From Helicobacter suis (GTDB lineage Bacteria; Campylobacterota; Campylobacteria; Campylobacterales; Helicobacteraceae), in NCBI RefSeq assembly GCF_902196135.1, contig NZ_CABIKE010000004.1, positions 1 to 64,000 on the forward strand: a DNA stretch of 64,000 nt, given 5' to 3'. Position numbers and translations under genes: made by a program. This document shows, piece by piece, positions 57,172 to 64,000 of the stretch. Within the stretch, counting starts at the first letter, position 1, and each line of letters begins with the position of its first letter. The notes under the pieces are model-generated. The model was given only the letters and a program-made list of their open reading frames with translations, did no database searches and was not told the DNA's origin.

Positions 57172-58257
57172 TTAGCGCGCAGTGGGTAAACTAAGCTGTG
57201 GGGGCGTGTTATCTATTTTACTTAATTTAACAGGGGGGTTACTCAAGCCAAAGAAGATAGCAAGCGGGTAGGTTTGGTTAGATTTTTTCAACTCCAAATA
57301 GGCTTTGATAATTAAAAACTCATCTTGAGGGTGGGTGTTTAAACGCTCTTTAGCCTGCTCAAGCATCTCTAAATCTAGTAGCACAAACAACAAGGCCTTT
57401 TCAGCTAACTCGTCTTTGCTAGCTAACAGCTCAAAGAATTTAAACCAATCATCAGGGGATAAAAAGGGTTTAGAGTCTAGTGCCATTTGTAAATACTCTT
57501 GTTTATCATAACCCACCCCCACACACAGCTCCACAACTTCTACTTGATTTAAACCCACATTTTTTTGCCAAAACACCTGCAAAAGAACCGCCAAAACAGA
57601 TTTATCCACTAGCCCTTTAGCGCCTTTAAGCACCTTAGGGATTTCTTTTAAAGAGCCTCTTTGGATGATATTAATCAATGCCTGTTTTTTAGCCTCCGGA
57701 CTAAAGCCCTCTTTTTTAAGAACATAAGAGGCGTATTTCAGATCGCGATCTATTTTATTGGAAATATTTTGGGTATAAAGAGAATTATGCGTGTCTAAAT
57801 GGTATTTTTGCCACTCCACTTCCTCTCCGCTTTGTACTTTTTGATAAAGCTCAAAAAGCTGATCGACTCTTTCATGCCCACTTTGTGCTGTGTTTAAATC
57901 CTCTTTGAGAAAAAAGCGGGAGAGAATGTTAGAGAGCTCTGCAAAATGGGCGTTAGAATAATTTTGCTTACTAAAACTATTATGGGTGTTTTGATCAATG
58001 ATCTGCCCTACAAGTTTTTCAAAATCCCGTTTTTCCTTGTAGCGTTTAAAAAAGCTACCAATCCCTCCTAAGAGCATAAAAAATAGGGTAAAAAGGAAAA
58101 ACACAAACACCGCCCCCACCACCCAAAAAGCAACGGGTAAAACAAAAGTGTGTTGTGCGATATTGAGTGTGAGTTTTTCTGGGGTAGCGTGGTAGATATA
58201 CCAGCCAATAGCTGCCATAAATAAAATTGTAAATGTACCATAGTAGCGCAGTTTCAT
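57172..58257 (-). CDS. Membrane-anchored protein of unknown function
   Basis: 361 aa; two N-terminal membrane helices (about 7-24 and 42-67), then a large soluble, helix-rich domain to the end with TPR-like features (LASKDELAEKALLFVLLDLEMLEQAKERL). No enzyme motif. GGAGG site before the ATG. Downstream of rlmH in the same orientation; the neighbourhood is shared with H. pylori as I recall. Function not known. Confidence 0.78.
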   Translation of the reverse strand: MKLRYYGTFTILFMAAIGWYIYHATPEKLTLNIAQHTFVLPVAFWVVGAVFVFFLFTLFFMLLGGIGSFFKRYKEKRDFEKLVGQIIDQNTHNSFSKQNYSNAHFAELSNILSRFFLKEDLNTAQSGHERVDQLFELYQKVQSGEEVEWQKYHLDTHNSLYTQNISNKIDRDLKYASYVLKKEGFSPEAKKQALINIIQRGSLKEIPKVLKGAKGLVDKSVLAVLLQVFWQKNVGLNQVEVVELCVGVGYDKQEYLQMALDSKPFLSPDDWFKFFELLASKDELAEKALLFVLLDLEMLEQAKERLNTHPQDEFLIIKAYLELKKSNQTYPLAIFFGLSNPPVKLSKIDNTPPQLSLPTAR

Positions 58258-58271
58258 ATTGCCTCCATTTC

Positions 58272-58694
58272 TTATTTGTGATAGGGGTGTTTGTTTAAAA
58301 GGCTAAGCCCTCTAAAAATCTGCTCGCATAAGACAAGCTTAGCTAGTCCCGCGCTTAAAGTCAGTGGGCTTAAAGAGAGCGGGATTAATTTATCTAAAAA
58401 GGTTTTCTCAAAGCCATAAGCCCCCGCGATGAAAAACTGCACGCGGGCATGCGTGCTTAATAGCTGGCTAAATTGCAAACTATCATAAAGCTTACCTGTT
58501 GGGTGCATGGCATAAGAATTTGGCTTAAGATAGGGGTTAAAGGCTTTGCTGTAGTGCTCTTTACTCTCTTTTGATACAGAAATATCTACAATTTCAAGCT
58601 TAGTCTTAAATTGTAAACACGCCTGTTGGTGGTGTTTTAAAAGAGATGCATAGAGGGGATTTTTCTTAGAAATAGAATAAATAATGCAGGTCAT
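58272..58694 (-). CDS. rlmH: 23S rRNA pseudouridine-1915 N3-methyltransferase RlmH
   Basis: SPOUT-fold methyltransferase acting on helix 69 of 23S rRNA in the 70S ribosome. 140 aa; FFIAGAYGF (SAM knot), LSPLTLSAGLAKLVLCEQIFRGL and the C-terminal HPYHK signature are all present. ATGA overlap with accD upstream. Confidence 0.93.
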   Translation of the reverse strand: MTCIIYSISKKNPLYASLLKHHQQACLQFKTKLEIVDISVSKESKEHYSKAFNPYLKPNSYAMHPTGKLYDSLQFSQLLSTHARVQFFIAGAYGFEKTFLDKLIPLSLSPLTLSAGLAKLVLCEQIFRGLSLLNKHPYHK

Positions 58695-59542
58695 CTATTT
58701 TCTCTTAACATCCCTACTAAATCGCTGAGTGTCTTTTTTAAACCTTTGCGTTGTACGATCATATCAATCAAGCCATGCTCAAGTAAAAATTCTGCACTTT
58801 GAAAGCCTTCTGGTAATTCTGCCCCGATAGTTTGCTTAATCACTCGCGCCCCAGCAAAGCCAATCATCGCCCCGGGTTCAGCAATGATTAAATCGCCTAA
58901 AAAAGCAAAGGAGGCGCTCACACCCCCAAAGGTCGGATCGGTTAGTAGTGAGATAAAGGGCAATTTAGCCTCTGAGAGTTTATTAAGCGCAGCGCTGGTT
59001 TTGGCCATTTGCATGAGTGCATAAGTTGATTCTTGCATGCGCGCCCCTCCGCTAGCAGAAACTATAAGCAAAGCTTGGGATTTTTCTACAGCCCGGTTAA
59101 TTGCCCGCACAATTTTTTCACCCTCCACAGAGCCTAAAGACCCTCCCATAAAGGCAAAATCAAAAACAGCAATTTGTAAAGAAATCCCATTGATTTGCCC
59201 CTCTCCGCTGATTAGAGAACTAGGCCGTCCTGTTTTAGCTTGGTACTTTTTAATGCGCTGTTTATAACTTTCCTTGTCTACAAAATTGAGGGGATCAACG
59301 GGCTGTAATTCTTGATCATTTTCTACAAAAGTATTAGGATCGCAAAGAAATTCTAGGCGATCATTAGCACTCATTCTAAAATGATAATTGCATTTAAGGC
59401 AAACATGGTGCTTAGAAAACACTTCTTTATAATACATGAGAGCCGCACATTTAGGGCATTTGATCCAATGGCTTGGCATGTCCTGTCCAGAGGATTGCAC
59501 TCTATTTCTCTTAAAATTCTTTAAAAAGTCTGCAAAACCCAT
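58691..59542 (-). CDS. accD: Acetyl-CoA carboxylase carboxyltransferase beta subunit
   Basis: With AccA transfers CO2 from biotin to acetyl-CoA at the first step of fatty-acid synthesis. 283 aa; N-terminal zinc finger C-x2-C...C-x2-C (CPKCAALMYY, VCLKCNYHF, about 29-52), crotonase-fold core with SASGGARMQE near 160 and PTFGGVSASFAFLGD. Strongly typical. Followed by the MFS genes in opposite direction of the window (all minus). Confidence 0.95.
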   Translation of the reverse strand: MGFADFLKNFKRNRVQSSGQDMPSHWIKCPKCAALMYYKEVFSKHHVCLKCNYHFRMSANDRLEFLCDPNTFVENDQELQPVDPLNFVDKESYKQRIKKYQAKTGRPSSLISGEGQINGISLQIAVFDFAFMGGSLGSVEGEKIVRAINRAVEKSQALLIVSASGGARMQESTYALMQMAKTSAALNKLSEAKLPFISLLTDPTFGGVSASFAFLGDLIIAEPGAMIGFAGARVIKQTIGAELPEGFQSAEFLLEHGLIDMIVQRKGLKKTLSDLVGMLRENR

Positions 59543-59583
59543 CCATTATCCTCAATCAAAAAATAGGGCTATTTTAGCATGGA

Positions 59584-60735
59584 CTAGGCGCTTTTAAAAA
59601 TCTTTTGTGCAATGGGGAGCAGTACTACAAAACTTAAAAAACACACAACCGCACAGATCATAAACATCCAATAAAAGCTTATAACTCCCAAACACCAAGT
59701 AAAAAAGAAGGAAAAGAGTGCTTGAAAAATCCCAAAGGTTAAAAAGATAGCGCTAGAGGCGGGTACAAAATGCTCCTTGCCTACGATATAGATAAGCATA
59801 GTACTTGTAAGAACAACATTGCCTGTCGTGGTAAATCCCATTAAAAAGATCGAGAGGTTAAGCCAGTAAATGTTAGTACAATATGCAGCTAGGATACAAG
59901 AGAGAGTTTTAAGCAGCAAAACCACACTAGAAGCGTTTTTAAGCCCGATTTTACTAGACATCCCCGCGCTTAAAAAAGTACCTAACACTGCCCCAAAGCC
60001 AAAAAACGCCCATGAAGCCCCAGCGCTAGCTTTATTAAAGTGTAAAAAGCGGACTAAATAATCCACCCAAAAAAGCGTGTGGGGTAAATAACCGATCGCA
60101 TTGAGGGCAACAGAGATAAGCAAGAGTACAAAGTAATAGGAAAATTTAAATTTTTCTGTTTGTGTGGTGGTGGTGGGTTTTGGGGGGTGCAGGGTTTTTA
60201 AAGAGAGTGAGCAGAGGAAGGCTAGAAAACTTAACCCCCCTAGAAAAATCCAAGACCAAGAAATGATATGAGCAAAATGGGGCAAGGCAAAACCGCTAAA
60301 CACCACCCCTACGCCAATGCCACTAAAGACTAAGGCGCTCACATAGGAGCGGTATTGTTCTTTAATAAAACCTAGACACAAAGGCGCGGAGAGAATCATC
60401 AAGCAGGAGGAGGCAATGCCAGCTAGAAAGCGCCAAATCCATGCCCAAATAAAGGGGAAATTATCTAAATAGCAAGCAAAAAAACTAAGAGCGATGATTA
60501 AAAAGCTTATTTTGCTAATACTCTCTAAGGAAAAGTGTTTTTGTAAAAGACTTAAAACCACACTCCCAAAGATATAGCCCACAATAACAGCAATGCCTAA
60601 TTGCAAACTCTGATTTTCTGTTAACTTACCAGAGAGAATTAGAAAGGGAATAAGCGCTGTATAGCCAAAGCGAGCTAGACCATTGGAGACAAAGGTAGCT
60701 AGAAAGCATACAAATACACGCATTGTCATCATCAA
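59584..60735 (-). CDS. MFS transporter, YbfB/YjiJ-type, copy B
   Basis: 383 aa, about 11-12 TM helices, beginning MRVFVCFLATFVSNGLARFGYTAL; the N-G-x-ARFGY segment in TM1 is typical of the YbfB/YjiJ family. Substrate unknown. AAAAGGAG site before ATGATGATG. It is a close paralogue of the adjacent copy A in the same orientation, with long blocks identical at DNA level; differences are scattered (for example in the middle loop near 175-200 and around 300). Confidence 0.88.
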   Translation of the reverse strand: MMMTMRVFVCFLATFVSNGLARFGYTALIPFLILSGKLTENQSLQLGIAVIVGYIFGSVVLSLLQKHFSLESISKISFLIIALSFFACYLDNFPFIWAWIWRFLAGIASSCLMILSAPLCLGFIKEQYRSYVSALVFSGIGVGVVFSGFALPHFAHIISWSWIFLGGLSFLAFLCSLSLKTLHPPKPTTTTQTEKFKFSYYFVLLLISVALNAIGYLPHTLFWVDYLVRFLHFNKASAGASWAFFGFGAVLGTFLSAGMSSKIGLKNASSVVLLLKTLSCILAAYCTNIYWLNLSIFLMGFTTTGNVVLTSTMLIYIVGKEHFVPASSAIFLTFGIFQALFSFFFTWCLGVISFYWMFMICAVVCFLSFVVLLPIAQKIFKSA

Positions 60736-60746
60736 CTCCTTTTAAG

Positions 60747-61889
60747 TTAGGCGCTTTTAAAAGTTTTTTGTGCAATGGGGAGCAACACTATAAAACTTAC
60801 AAAACACACAGCCGCACAGATCATAAACATCCAATAAAAACTTAAAGTCCCCAAACACCAAGTAAAAAAGAAAGAAAAAAGCGCTTGAAAAATCCCAAAG
60901 GTTAAAAAGATAGCGCTAGAGGCGGGCATAAAATATTCCTTGCCCACGATATAAAGCCCCATAGTGCTTGTCAGAGCGGTATTACCCATAGAGCTAAAGC
61001 CCATTAAAAAGATAGAGAGATTAAGCCAGTAAATGTTGGTACAATAAGCCGCTAAAATACAAGAGAGGGTTTTAAGTAACAAAATCACGCTGTGGGCATG
61101 TTTAAGCCCAATACCACTAGCCAAACTCGCGCTTAAAAAAGTCCCTAAAGCCGCCCCAAAGCCAAAAAGTGCCCATGAGGCTCCGGCGGTGGCTTTATTG
61201 AAATGTAAAAAGCGGACTAAATAATCCACCCAGAAAAGGGTGTGGGGCAAATAACCAATCGCATTGAGGGCAACAGAGATAAGTAAAAGTACAAAGTAAT
61301 AGGAAAATTTAAATTTTTCTGTTTGTGTGGTGGTGGGTTTTGGTGGATTCAGGGTTTTTAAAGAGAGCGAACAAAGAAAGATTAAAAAACTAAACCCCCC
61401 TAGAAAAATCCAAGACCAAGAGAGGATATGAGAAAAGTGAGGCAGAATAAAACCACTAAAAACCGCTGCTATGCCAACACCGCTAAAGACTAAGGCGCTC
61501 ACATAGGAGCGGTATTGTTCTTTAATAAAACCCAGACATAAAGGCGCGGAGAGAATCATCAAACAAGAGGAGGCGATGCCTGCTAGAAAGCGCCAAATCC
61601 AGATCCAAACAAAAGGAAAGCTATCTAAGTAGCAAGCAAAAAAACTAAGCGCGATGATTAAAAAGCTGGCTTTGCTGATACTCTCTAAAGAGTAGTATTT
61701 TTTTAAAAAACTTAAAACGGCGCTCCCAAAAATATAGCCTACGATCACAGCAATGCCTAGTTGCATGCTCTGTGACTCGCTAAATTTGCCCGAAAGAATG
61801 AGAAAAGGAATGAGTACGATATAACCAAAGCGAGCTAGACCATTTGAGACAAAAGTAGCCAAAAAGCACACAAATACACGCATTGCCAT
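60747..61889 (-). CDS. MFS transporter, YbfB/YjiJ-type, copy A
   Basis: 380 aa when started at ATG 61889 (GAGGAG upstream), 11-12 TM helices. Upstream partner of copy B, 11 bp apart. Same N-terminus MRVFVCFLATFVSNGLARFGY. Both copies are intact with no stop or frameshift, so both may be functional; a fixed tandem duplication with some divergence is the likely history. A TACAAT on the minus strand at 61928-61933 could be the promoter. Substrate unknown; family members include putative drug or sugar/amino-acid exporters. Confidence 0.88.
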   Translation of the reverse strand: MAMRVFVCFLATFVSNGLARFGYIVLIPFLILSGKFSESQSMQLGIAVIVGYIFGSAVLSFLKKYYSLESISKASFLIIALSFFACYLDSFPFVWIWIWRFLAGIASSCLMILSAPLCLGFIKEQYRSYVSALVFSGVGIAAVFSGFILPHFSHILSWSWIFLGGFSFLIFLCSLSLKTLNPPKPTTTQTEKFKFSYYFVLLLISVALNAIGYLPHTLFWVDYLVRFLHFNKATAGASWALFGFGAALGTFLSASLASGIGLKHAHSVILLLKTLSCILAAYCTNIYWLNLSIFLMGFSSMGNTALTSTMGLYIVGKEYFMPASSAIFLTFGIFQALFSFFFTWCLGTLSFYWMFMICAAVCFVSFIVLLPIAQKTFKSA

Positions 61890-61968
61890 GAAAAACTCCT
61901 CAAAATTAGACCGGGAAACTAGGGCAAATTGTACTCCTTTTTTTGTTAACAATTTCAGGCTATCTTAG

Positions 61969-61984
61969 AGGAATTGCTTTTGCT
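61969..61984 (+). promoter_or_regulatory. Candidate sigma-54 promoter of fliK
   Basis: AGGAAT-TGCTT-TTGCT: GG and GC are 10 bases apart, as required. It lies 33 bp before the fliK GTG, in the 127-bp gap between divergent MFS and fliK. First base deviates from the TGGCAC consensus. Confidence 0.55.
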
Positions 61985-62016
61985 TGTATTTTGCCAATAC
62001 CACCACAAGGATATTT

Positions 62017-63537
62017 GTGCCAAGCAGTGTCAAGGGCTTAAATGCCCCTAATCTTAAAAGTAAACCCACGCAAGGGGCTAGCAAAAAACACACAGCTACA
62101 GAGGACAGGGACGCCTTTAAAAAGCTTATTGAAACAAAGAAAACTAACCTTAAAACACCTCCTAGTACGGCTAAAGTACCCCCAGATAAGACAAAGAATT
62201 TAAATAAGGAAGAAAAAACCTCTGAGAAAAATACCGATAAAACTAAGCACCCCCATATCTCTCCAAATAGCCCTTTAGCCCAACTGCTTGATAAAAAAGC
62301 CCCTCTTAAAAGCACAGAGTCTAAAGAAACACACCCAGCAGGAACCAAAGGTAAAGATAAAGCCCCGTTAAATTTTGCACAGCAATCTAAAGCCTTTGAA
62401 AAGGCAAATGCCCTTAAAAAAAATAGTGCTAAGCTTTCAGATATTAAACAACTAGATAGCGCCAAACAACTCAAGTTAGGTAAAATCCAACATGAGAGTA
62501 AACCCGGTGCAAGTAGTGCTAAAAATCAAGGCACAGAAACAAAGCAAGCCAAAAATCCCCCTAATCCAGAAAGCAAAGCTGATAAAATGTCAACAGCTGA
62601 TTTATTGGCTCTTAAAAATAACCCCACCACTGCCCCTAAAACCCCCACTCCTCAAGCCACCCCTAAAGAAACCCCTAACCCTGCAGAAGTTAGTAAAACC
62701 CCTACTCAAACCCCAAAGCTAGCCTCCACAACCCCCACCACCGCGCCAACCACACCACTAAGTAGCCTCATTAGTAAAAACCAAACACCAACTCCCCCTA
62801 AAATAATTAAAGATAGCCATACAAATGATAGAGATATTAAGCAGGCCTTTGAAGAAGCCTTTGAAGGGCCTTTAAGACAAAAACCTGCCATAATCCCCCT
62901 CTCCTTTAATCCTAACCATTTGCCTTTACAAAGTCCGGGTAAGCCCCCCACACCCTCTAAAGACACAGGCGAGGAAGTTAAAACTAGTTCTGTAGAAACG
63001 CCTAATCATTCTATGCACAACACCCAAGTAGAATCCCAACCCTCTTTACAAGCTCCTCAAATTAAAGAAACCTTAAAAAATTTTGCCACTACTTTACGCC
63101 AAGAACTTTTAGATTTTAAACCACCCATCACAAAACTTTCTATAGAGCTTAACCCCGATAATTTAGGCAAAGTAGAGGTTGTGATTGAGCAAGTGGGTAA
63201 AAATATTCAGGTGAGTGTGGCTTCTAGTCCGCCGGTAAGTGCTCTTTTAGCCACCCACCAAAGTGAGTTACGGCAAAATTTAGCCCAAATGGGCTTTAAC
63301 GATGTGGATTTGCGTTTTAATGCTCAAAATGATACAGGGGGGAGTTTTCAGCAAAATTTAGGCCAAAACCCCGGACAACACCCCCAGCAACAACAAAATT
63401 TAGACCAAAACCCAAACCAACCCCAGCAAAGCCAGCCCCAGCAAAATATAGAGCCATCTACCCAAGCCCCTACACTCACTACGCGCGATCAAAATGCGCC
63501 CCCCTCTACTAGTACACAAATCCCTAACTACGCCTAA
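62017..63537 (+). CDS. fliK: Flagellar hook-length control protein FliK
   Basis: 506 aa. Starts at GTG 62017 (MPSSVKGLNAPN) with an AAGG site. Long unstructured N-terminal region rich in K, T, P, A and S (about 1-350), then the conserved FliK C-terminal domain near 365-440 (LRQELLDFKPPITKLSIELNP, LGKVEVVIEQVGKNIQVSV), the switch domain that contacts FlhB. After that an unusual Q/N/P-rich tail (FQQNLGQNPGQ, PQQQQNLDQNPNQPQQSQPQQ). Measures hook length during secretion. flgD follows. Confidence 0.92.
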   Translation: MPSSVKGLNAPNLKSKPTQGASKKHTATEDRDAFKKLIETKKTNLKTPPSTAKVPPDKTKNLNKEEKTSEKNTDKTKHPHISPNSPLAQLLDKKAPLKSTESKETHPAGTKGKDKAPLNFAQQSKAFEKANALKKNSAKLSDIKQLDSAKQLKLGKIQHESKPGASSAKNQGTETKQAKNPPNPESKADKMSTADLLALKNNPTTAPKTPTPQATPKETPNPAEVSKTPTQTPKLASTTPTTAPTTPLSSLISKNQTPTPPKIIKDSHTNDRDIKQAFEEAFEGPLRQKPAIIPLSFNPNHLPLQSPGKPPTPSKDTGEEVKTSSVETPNHSMHNTQVESQPSLQAPQIKETLKNFATTLRQELLDFKPPITKLSIELNPDNLGKVEVVIEQVGKNIQVSVASSPPVSALLATHQSELRQNLAQMGFNDVDLRFNAQNDTGGSFQQNLGQNPGQHPQQQQNLDQNPNQPQQSQPQQNIEPSTQAPTLTTRDQNAPPSTSTQIPNYA

Positions 63538-63555
63538 AAGCTAGAAGTTCTAGTG

Positions 63556-63561
63556 TATAAT
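63556..63561 (+). promoter_or_regulatory. -10 box before flgD
   Basis: TATAAT 28 bp upstream of the flgD ATG, between fliK and flgD; a TTGGAGG site follows at 63577-63583. Confidence 0.45.
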
Positions 63562-63588
63562 GGGCGCAAATCCTGTTTGGAGGCGCAC

Positions 63589-64000
63589 ATGCCCATTGAT
63601 TTAGCAGAGGTAACCGGGGCTAAGGCAGCAATGGAGAAAAAGAAACACGAGCCCAAAGTTGCCAATGGCTTAAATAAAGATGCGTTCATGAAGTTGTTTT
63701 TAGAGCAACTTAAAAACCAAGACCCCACCGCGCCTATGGAGACGGATAAAATTATCAGCCAGACCGCACAACTCTCGCAAGTAGAAATGCAAGAGGAAAA
63801 CAAAAAGGCGATGAAAGAAGTAGCCGATGCGATGCAATCAACTAAAGAGACAAATAAATCTTTAAAAGACTCTCAGGGCAAGCTTCAAGATACCCTTGAA
63901 AATCTGAATAAGGGAATGAATAACACCTTGCAAAGCAACATGGCTATGGCTCAGGTAGCAGGGTTAAATAGCGTCTCTATGATTGGTAAGATTGCTGAAA
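63589..64000 (+). CDS. flgD: Flagellar hook capping protein FlgD (partial)
   Basis: First 137 residues of FlgD; the window ends inside the gene. The conserved start of the scaffold domain is clear: LNKDAFMKLFLEQLKNQDPTAP followed by METDKIISQTAQLSQVEMQEE (typical D-P-x-x-P-x-D...F/I-x-x-Q-x-A-Q-x-S-x-x-E). A helix-rich insert follows. It caps the growing hook, working with FliK. Confidence 0.93.
   Translation, partial: MPIDLAEVTGAKAAMEKKKHEPKVANGLNKDAFMKLFLEQLKNQDPTAPMETDKIISQTAQLSQVEMQEENKKAMKEVADAMQSTKETNKSLKDSQGKLQDTLENLNKGMNNTLQSNMAMAQVAGLNSVSMIGKIAE

Noticed and set aside
59584-61889. MFS pair as an assembly duplication
   Set aside because: The copies differ at many scattered positions and in loop lengths, so both are real unless reads say otherwise.
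61965-62474. Long open frame antisense to fliK (minus, 169 codons)
   Set aside because: It mirrors the biased K/T/P/A-rich part of fliK; composition is explained by the opposite strand, with no ribosome site or motif.

Overview
The window looks like chromosome from a gastric Helicobacter other than H. pylori. The flagellin is FlaB-like from end to end. Many gene neighbourhoods match H. pylori order as I remember it: porCDAB-purB, ribE-tatD-mltD-rlpA, lptCA-engB-pbp2, folD-lepB-rpiB-apt-DedA-pepA-ychF, cheV1-nspC, ddl to prs, ppk-pyrD-M16-dapA, flaB-topA and rlmH-accD. In contrast thiC, a napB-type cytochrome and a haem-c chemoreceptor are not part of the H. pylori set I know. Species assignment was not possible without a search. 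Genes are dense, often overlapping by 1-4 bases, and use GTG/TTG starts freely.

Layout. 1-83: 5' end of an unknown minus-strand gene that runs into a homopolymeric C tract (sense strand) at the window edge. 121-4603 (-): por operon (pyruvate:flavodoxin oxidoreductase) and purB. 4676-5577 (-): riboflavin synthase coupled to a small FlhB C-terminal homologue. 5662-12410 (+): tatD, envelope genes (mltD, rlpA, lptC-like, lptA, PBP2), engB and a small membrane protein in the position of mreD. 12407-16242 (-): serB, hypF, agmatine deiminase. 16293-19571 (+): tsaD, a chemoreceptor with a periplasmic CxxCH motif, and a ComFC-like protein. 19572-21368: an accessory island with one gene split by a C15 tract, so apparently phase-variable and OFF here. 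21369-33761: ispDF (-), thiC, a small cytochrome c (-), the folD-lepB-rpiB-apt-DedA-pepA-ychF block, cheV1, nspC, prmC (-). 33949-40914: ddl, hydrolase, murF, HIT protein, prs, purA, FliJ-like and MotE-like genes. 40993-49210: ppk, pyrD, M16 peptidase, dapA, SDR enzyme, membrane protein, pgsA, rseP. 49191-52647 (-): DUF115/Maf motility factor and flaB. 52772-57011 (+): topA, a radical SAM protein, then napB coupled to a Met/Tyr-rich lipoprotein. 57012-57130: remnant resembling the TnpB-side end of an IS200/IS605 element. 57172-61889 (-): membrane protein, rlmH, accD, two tandem MFS paralogues. 62017-64000 (+): fliK and the start of flgD.

How they work together. Most of the window is housekeeping: central carbon oxidation, purine, pyrimidine, riboflavin, thiamine, isoprenoid, folate and lysine/cell-wall synthesis, phospholipid and LPS transport. 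Motility and chemotaxis genes are scattered through it (chemoreceptor, cheV1, fliJ-like, motE-like, flaB, maf, fliK, flgD, flhX). Good sigma-54 type promoters can be read upstream of flaB and fliK. aguA and nspC supply two steps of the agmatine-carboxyspermidine route to spermidine.

The stretches that do not look like ordinary core genome are the phase-variable locus at 19.7-21.2 kb, the homopolymer gene at the left edge, the napB/Met-rich lipoprotein pair with the IS remnant beside it, and the duplicated MFS genes. I did not find a clear multi-gene defence or secretion system. The strongest candidate for something undescribed is the phase-variable gene at 19768.
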